From positions 18,890,501 through 18,954,500 of the forward strand of contig JAWUZG010000029.1 of NCBI GenBank assembly GCA_036785705.1: a stretch of 64,000 nt of DNA, read 5' to 3'. The translations under genes and the position numbers were made by a program. Below are positions 42,701 to 51,700 of the stretch, piece by piece; the stretch's first letter is position 1, and each line of letters opens with the position of its first letter. This DNA comes from Acanthornis magna (taxonomy: Eukaryota > Chordata > Aves > Passeriformes > Acanthizidae). A model generated the notes under the pieces. That model made no database searches. It saw only the letters and a program-made list of their open reading frames with translations, and was not told where the DNA came from.

Positions 42701-45700
42701 GCAGGATTGGTTAGCTTGGATGCGACATTGAACCAAGCTGGTTTTGTCACATGACACACAAAATACTTTAGGAATTGGGAATTGTAATTGAAACAATGGT
42801 TGTGGGTGATCTTTTGAGGAGCATCTGTAGGGTTCCTGTATAGGAAGAAAGGTGGTACAGGAAGAACTGTGCTGATACTATGCAGCTAATGTAGGTCAGG
42901 CAGGGTGTGTCAGCTTTGCTTCTGGGCAACGCAGAAGTTGTAGAACTGAGTTAGCCTGACCCTTGATGATCACTACATGCCTCTGGACTTGTGGCTGTTC
43001 TGGGACACAAGTAGATTGCCTGGTGGCAATAGGGAGTTAATTGGAAAGTCTTTAAAAAGGAATTGTCTGCCTCTTAACAGCTCTGGGGTCATTTCTCTTT
43101 GCCTGAATTTTACACTATATTTCAATATATGCAGATTTCTTTGAAAATTGTTTTATTTGCTGGAGTTCAAGTCACTTTGAAAAGTTACCTTTTAACTGAT
43201 GGTGCCCAGTTTAAAAGCTATGCTGTCTTACATTTATTTCATGTTTCAGTCTTTCTTTTCCATCATAAAAAAATTTCAACATTCTGAAGTTTTTAGAGCA
43301 ATCTTCTGAAAGCTTTTTATCTTTAATTTACCCTATTCTTTCCACACTTATTTCTCATGTTTGTATGTCTCAATTGACTCAATTAACTGTCTCAATTTGT
43401 GCAATATTTCTGTGCTTTTTCAAATACGTTGCCAGAGTTAGTACAAGCATATCCCGTATTCAAATATAGCTACCAGCTAGAATGATAAGAAAGATAGATA
43501 TCTTTTTCTTTAGCCAAAATTGCACTGCCAGTTTGTGTTCTTATAAACACCATAAATGGTTATTTTTCTAGTTAGTTTTGAACTCTCGGAATTGAAGTCT
43601 CTTAGTTATGAAAATGTAAAAATGCTGCTCTTTTCTCACATCTATAAACATTTACATACTTTTCTTAGCTCACAGTTTTTGAACCTTTCTCCCTAATACT
43701 GAGCAGCTTTGCTAATTATTCTCTATTCCAGGTTTAGAAGGCTCTGAGAAGCTTTGCCATGTAGTTTGTAACTAGAATTGTAACCTAATTTTACAGTGCA
43801 TACAAGACTTTTTGGCTGTTTCAGAGAAAACAAGGGAGGCAAATGGAACAAAAATAGCACAAGTTTCTTTTACACCTGCCTTCTTACGTTGTCTTGTTTC
43901 TGCAGGGGTTGAAATTTGTGATTATGTTGGATCTTAAATTAGATCAGTTTGAGGACACTGAGTTATAGCTTTGTCTTATATTCCTGAAACATACAGTTAT
44001 TTTACTGTTTACTGGCTCAAAATTTTAAATTAATAATGGCAACTCCGAGTTTGGTATAGGTTTCATGAAGGCTTTTGGAATATTTAGAAGATAGGACCCC
44101 AGACATATCTGTATTGTGCCATATAATCAGATTTTGCTCATACCAGTATGTTAAAACATGCCTGCAGAGCTTTGTTGTCCTGATTTCTGTTCCCTGCCCC
44201 AATAGAAGAATTGCAGAAGTAGATTTTGTACAAAATCCATGTCATGTTAAATTAAACCCTGAGCATACAAGCACTAGGATTTTTACTGAAGTTTTCAATA
44301 ATGATTACTAAGCTCTATATAGGTGAAATATATAGCTGTATCAGTTTCACTTCCTTCCCCATCAGAATTTTCTGATTTGCAAACTTATGTATTAGGGGGT
44401 GAGGATAGAAAATATGTTTGGGGTAGGTCAGCATCATCACAGGACGCAGCCAAGTACACACAATCTGTCTGTGATTCTGGGCCTCTGTATCCATTCTCTC
44501 AAATGGTGAGTTTACGTCCCCTTCCATCTCTGACATCATTCTTCAAAAATTAAAAAGATGTATGTATCTTTTAAGTAGAGCACAAAATGATGTAATGATT
44601 ACGATTCTTCATGCTATTTATAATGTAGTCAGAGATCTAGTGTGTCCTAGGAAATAAAATGACATCTTACAAATTTTTAAATTAAGACATGTCAGGTAAT
44701 GTTTTCACACGTTGAATTGCCTTTATTTTAAAAGTTACATTTACATACTAGTAAATCAAGTGCAACAGCACTTGTTAAAATTTTCTGTTGAAACTGAGCA
44801 TTACTTTAAAACATTGCTCTACTGATTCTAGATGATTATTAAAATTCAGCATACTGCAGTTACGTGGGCAAGTACAGTACAAAGGTACACCCCTTCATTT
44901 CTTTCTTGGTATCAGTCCATTCCTACACATTCATGCATAACATAAGGTTTAGTTGGATCATTTTCTTGGCAAAAATGTGTGTATACTTTTGCAGTTGTTG
45001 TATGATGAGGATTATTTGTAATGAATTGAATGCTGCCCAGTCAAGTGAAAGTATTTGACTAACTGCCAGGTAACACTGCTCCAGCATAGGTAGGCAAACC
45101 TATCTAGATACATATTGCTGTTTTAGCTGCTGTACCTTTTTTTTGCTAAAACAGTGCTACTAGTGTTTGCTACTTTTTTTTTTCCTTCTAAAACTGATTG
45201 CTTTGGGTTTAGTAAATGATCTTGTAACCTATAAGTAACTAGTAAATAAACTACTATTTGTGAGTGGATACATTCAAGGTCATCTATGATGTATGATTTC
45301 TACTTCTGTACCTTTATAAAAGGCAGAGAAATTAGTTCAGTAGGTGTAATGTTTTAGGATCTTTGCCATTTGAGTTTCAGCAAATTCTATTTCTTGCCAC
45401 AGATTACCTGTATGAAGAAGACATACTTTTGGTACTCAAGTTAGTATATCAAAATTTACCAAAAAGTAGAATTTACTAAATATAAAGCTCTCAAAAAATC
45501 GACTAAGACTTGCCTGAAAAGAAAGTCATGACAAATGCAGCATGAAGCTAGATATGCATCTTGTAGAAGGCAGTTATCAGACGTATGTTAATACATATTA
45601 AAAGATAGTTTGAAAGCACTTTTAGTTTCTTTACTTTTATTGAGCTCTTTGTATTTACTTGTAGAAAATCTTTCTGCTATCTGTCATATGCTTTTTCTCT

Positions 45701-48700
45701 ATGCTATTCTTTTTCTTGCTATCTGCCTGAGCCCAGGCCCTAGAAAGACAGAAAGATTACTTTGACTGCATTAAGAATGAGCGAGATGAGCTCAGAGAGG
45801 AGTTGGCTGACCTGAAGGAAACAATGAAGAGAGGACAGGTATGTTGGTAGCAGTTACTTTACAGTAATAGAAATCCAGGAATGGGGCATGAAATCAAGGT
45901 CAGTAAAAAAGAGGAAGAATGGTTACTATTCTTGTGCAGTCTGAAAACCTGTCCTTAGGGTAGGATAAATGGTCCCTATCATTGTAACAGTTTCAATGAA
46001 CTTGAAAAGCTCTTAAAAAACTTTCCTGTTGATTTATATTTTAACACTTCTATTGTATAATTAGTTTATTTTTTCTTTTGCATTTTTAGAAGCATGGATT
46101 AGTTATAATTCCAGATGGCACACCAAATGGTGACGTAAACCATGAATCAGTGGTTGACACAATAACAGTCGTATCACAGGAAGCTGCTCAGGTCTTGGAA
46201 TCTGCTGGAGAAGGACCACTAGGTAAAAATATCCTAGCATACTTTCATAGAGTTTTTGAGGTCTTTGTTTCCTCTCATTCACAGTGGGTGTGATTTACAG
46301 CTGCAGATGCAAACACCTGTGATGCTTCTGGAATATATACTTACACAACTTTCAGAATTGATTTTAGTTTTTTGTTTGTTCTGAGTAAAAAGACAGATTA
46401 ATTTTTTGAGTAAGAAAAAATAATATGTGCTTGTATTTTTGAAACTGATTAGTTCTCTTGGTCCATTCTGTTTTCTGTTTTCATATTGTCAAAAAATGTC
46501 TTGCTTAAAAGTGTAGTCTTTTGGAGTAGTATGTTTTCCATTGTGTTTCATGAAAATAATTCTTTAGAATTATGTGTAATCAATGAAAGAACAGCAAGTT
46601 CAGTCTTCATCACATTCATTAGAAAAAGAAGTTTTAAAAACATTCAAAAAGTGACAGGGACAACAGAGACACTAATTGGGGGTTGGGGGATAAGTTACTT
46701 GCTTTTATCCTTAGGTTGAGCAGGTTATTGTATGCAAGGTCAACCCACTGTAAAACTGTTAACATGTAAAAAAACATCTCTGTATACTTGGATTATACTT
46801 GTACGTAATATGTATAGTTATGTATTTTTGTATTGACAGAAATTAGACTTGATGCGTATTTTTGCTATGGCTCCCTCACAGGGAAGTACAAATATCATTA
46901 TGCTTCATTTCTGTCAAAGTTAAAATTTCTAAGGGAGTTGCTCCAGTCTTAGCACAGTGGTGCTTGATAGACAGTTTTGTAGCCATTACTGATCTTCTAA
47001 GTAGAGATATTGCTGCATGCCTGTGGGTCCTTTCCCAGGTACTTTTTTTTTCATTTGGGAACACTTTTTAAAAACTTTCTAAACATATGGGGAAGCTTAG
47101 TGGCTTCCCTGAAGAGACAACAACCTTCAAATAAGCCAGGGAAAAGAATACACAATCAGAAGATTTGTTGGAAACGGCTATTCTAGATATTGGGACAAAA
47201 TTATTTTAGTATTAAAAAAAAATCCTCAGTTGTTAATTTTCTTTGAAGATTTACTAAACTCTGAGGTCTTGCTTTTGGAATTGCTATACTAATAAACAGT
47301 GTGAATGAAATATTTTTTCCCTTTTTTCTACTGTTAACTGAAGGTTGTTTTTTTTTATTAGTGAGATATCAAAGTTTTACGGTCCCAGCGCTATCAGCTT
47401 TGAAGAGCATTTCATTTGAAATTGAACAAAAAGTTATGAAAAACATATTCCTGGTTACAGATTTATCTTACAGATTTATATTTATCAGATTTTTAATTGG
47501 GTTCTTTGGTTTTAGATATTAGGCTACGAAAACTGGCTGGAGAAAAGGAGGAATTACTGTCCCAGGTAAGATAAGTTATTAATTTCAGAAATGGACCTTT
47601 GCGTATCATTTTGCAGACTGTTTATATATAAGCAATTAACACGGGGCGGTTGTAGGGTGAGATTAGGTCTCTGCGTGTTCTGGAAGTGTGTCGATTGCTC
47701 AGACAGACCCTCCCAGCCAATGCATCTGACACCATGCAAGCAGACCTTCTCTCTCACCCACGCCAGTGGATAGCACAGTCACACACACACCCCCCAGAGC
47801 TTCTGATAGCTCATGTGTTACCAGAGACAAAGAGCCAGAGGGCTCAGACACATGGAGTTCCGAGGGTTTATTCTCGAAAGGGTCCAGCAGCGAAAGAGGC
47901 CAGAATAGCTCTGAGTGGTCATACAAATAAAGGTCTAGGGCCAATGGGGTTGGGGAGAAGATAGGGAGGTGAAACAATGATCAATGGGGAGAAGGGTGGG
48001 GTGGAGTCAGTGATACAGCAACGACCGATCAACATTGGACGATTAGCATAACTAGGGAGAGACCACCCAATCAACACTCAGAGGTTATTTCATACCTCAG
48101 AGTTGTCCCACCAGCATGCTGATGCTTTTTGACCTCTCAGTTCCTCTGAGAAGGTTTCAGCTACCGCAATAAGCAATAAATAAGTGGTAAATACCAGAGG
48201 TGCTTAATCAAATACATAAGCACTAAAGCAAAATAAAATACTCAATTTTTTACCCCACTGACTACCAGGAATTAGCAGTTCCTCTTGCTAGTGTCCTTAT
48301 CCATGGGACTTTGATCTTGGTTGGTAAGGAAACCTCATTTCACTAACTGGTTAGCTGAAATCTTACTTGTTTCTGTCTCTACTATTAGTGCACATATTTC
48401 TCTTTCTTTTATTTTGTCTTATGCAGAAATACTAAAGTTAGTAAAATTACACTCTCAAAAGCTCAAAGTGGCATTTTCATAAAAATTGCCAAGTGATACT
48501 ATTTCACTGATCATTTTGGTTACTCAAAGAGAAAATTAATGTTATCAAAGTCATTGTGTTTAAATACAGCTCCATTTTAAGAAGAAAGGACTCAAGCAAA
48601 CATATAACCATTGAGCAATTGTTAAAAATGCTATAGTTTTTGCCCTCTAGTTGAAGACATTGCAAATTTAAACCATTGTTGTCAACATTTTTTTTTGCTG

Positions 48701-51700
48701 TGAATGTACCTTAATTATAGTATAGATACTTGTTTGGAATGCCAATGAATTATAGTATTAAATATATATAAATATGCATGCACATATTTGTCCCTGTATC
48801 ATTTAAAAATCACTGGTCATATATTTGATTGATATCATGAATGGGAGTTTTGCAAATTAACTCACATACTGCTAATATGTAGGGCAATATTTTTATAAGA
48901 GTGTCAGGAAAGTAGCTCCTACTTCTTTCATAACATCCATACACAGAGGACATATCTGAGACATCTATGTTCCTTGACTACTGGAAAAATTGAGAGACAG
49001 CTGCTGTAGCGTGAAATGGAACTGTTAAAGACTAATGTGCATTACAGATATGTCTAGGACCATTGTTTCCAGATGGAGTATCAAATTAATCAAATTAATA
49101 AGAGGACCCCCTAAAAATGCTGTGGATTATTCTGTCTATAAACTCACTACGATGTTGTTCAGTATTTTCGTGTGTGTTTAGATTGGAGAAGATATGCAGT
49201 AGAAGAAATTCATAAACAGAGTTTAATGCCATCTCCTCTTCTGAAAAGTGAGCTCTGTTAGTCACTGGGTGCTCCTGCACTGTGCAGATATCCCTGCAGC
49301 ACTGACCAAACTGGTGGGTTTGGGTTGTACATTGACACCCAGTGATGGAGATGGGGGGCTGCAGCCACAAACGTCAGGGACTGACTCCCCTGCATGGCTC
49401 TGCTATTCTTGTTTACAGAACCTTCTCAGCCAGCGGCATGTCAGGACTCCTCTGCCTTTTTACCATTGAACATTTAGATACACAACTACTGAACTTCTGC
49501 AAGTCTCTTTTTTATGAAAAACCATTTCCTTTTCCAGGTTAGAAAACTGAAGATGCAGTTGGAAGAAGAACGACAGAAATACTCTAAAAGTGATGGTGTG
49601 AATCCAGATATAATAGGCTTAGAGAATGGCTCTGACTTGCAGCTAATTGAAATGCAAAGTAGGTATATGGTTACTGTTCAAAGTTACTCTTCTTGCAGAG
49701 AGAACTTCCAACTTCTTTTATCATACTATTGTGAATGACTGTATTGTTGAGCAGATAGGTTTTTGTTGGTATATGTCCTTGCATGGAATTCCTCACTGCA
49801 GACTCTACCTCTGTCAGTGTTGTATAACAACATTCTATGAAGTTACTTTTCAGTTCATAACCTTGCCTAGAATGTGTGCCACAATTTGAATACATTTCTT
49901 AGACAATAGAATTTCAGCTAAGATTTTTTTTAATATATATTCTACCTGATGGTTTTGTTTAATCTTTGATATAGAAGCATAATCTAGAAGTCTTGAAGCA
50001 AGACATGAAAATTTATTTAACATAATATTTAGTGTTGCTTCATAGAAGCACTAAGCTACTTTTCATTTCAAGCAAGCTATTTCTTCAGCTGAAAACTTAC
50101 TTGTTTGACAGTCTTATTTAATATGCACTTGTCAATGAACATGAACAAAGCATTGGCAATGCGAGGGCTCAAATGTGACACCAAAATAATTTGCAAAGCT
50201 CTTAAGAGTTTGTCAGTCAGGTTCAAGCCTTGTGCTCCTTATTATTCAAATATTATTACAGATGTCTAAGCTCAATGCTGCTGTTATTATGTTTATTGTG
50301 GTTTGACACATTTTGCAGTGTGTGTTGATTATTATGTTGATTCTCTTCTCTGAGGAATTAATTTTCTGATCTAAACATGTCTTTTGAAAGGTGTGTATCT
50401 CATTCGGGCACCTGAGATTTTGTGCACGCTTTTACAGAGATGGTAGTTGAGTTCTCTAATTAAAGGAAAATTTCCTTTCCATACTCTCGAAGATTGCTGA
50501 AAGAACATTTACCTCTTTATGATCCTGTGTATGGGCTTCGCAATAAAATGATCTTTTTAATGGATTTTAATTAATGGGAAAACTGCTAGTTTAGAGAATT
50601 GCTTTGACTAACGTATTCATGTCAATTTATGTCTAGGAGATGCCAACAGACAAATTAGTGAATACAAATTTAAGCTTTCAAAAGCTGAACAAGATATAAC
50701 TACTTTGGAACAAAATGTAAGTGTCTTTCTTCATGTTTGTTATTACACTGCACATTTTTACAATACATTTTTCAACAAAAACTATGAAAGTGTATTTCAT
50801 CATTTGATCTACTGTTTGATCTTTAGTTTGCATAAAATGACACCACATTTTTTTGTATTTCCTGCAATTAAATACCTGTGCACAATCTAACCATAAGAGA
50901 AAATCTACCGAGATGCTGAACTGTCATACCATGTTATTGACTTACAAAGTGTGATTGCTTACATAGACATATAACTCTCCAGTTTAGAGGGTAAATAATG
51001 TACCTTCCACAGTATTTACAACTTTTTTACAAGTAATTAAGTTACATAAATTGATTTTCTTGAACTAGTAGCTTCAGTTCCTCTTTATAATCTGACTTAC
51101 TTTTCTATTTTTGGAAATTAACTGCAGATTATTACCTAAAAATTACATAAAATATTCTAATTTAAATTACAGATGCATGTATCTTCTCCTTCGCACAGAT
51201 TCAGTCTAGTAGCCAGTCATGAGGATTTAGGGGTAGCAGGGAGCTGTAAATAGAACAATCCAGCAAGTGAATTTTAACATCTGCAGGTTGCCATCAGGAT
51301 TTATTTCAAGCCCTCTCCTTACTGCTGAACTCTGTGCTAGGGCTCAAGACCCCTTTCATCATGTCCTGATAAGCATTCAGTCTTTCTACTTTGCACCTTT
51401 TCATACGGTTTCTGCTTTTTAACTTTCCACTTTCGTTTTTAATCCCTTGTGTTTCCCAATTCTTGATTTTTCATATTCCAACCCTTCTCTCTCTGCTTAG
51501 TTCTTTAACCTTCTGTGTCTTCTCAGCTGTGTCCTGGGAAGAACAGCTGGTGGCAGGTGAAGCCCGGGTGGAACACCTGAGTATTTGTTCCTTTTGTCTT
51601 GTTTGGGTTTACAGATTGGAAGACTTGAGGGGCAGGTTGCAAGGTATAAAAATGCAGCAGAAAATGCAGAAAAGGTAGAAGATGAACTCAAAGCTGAAAA

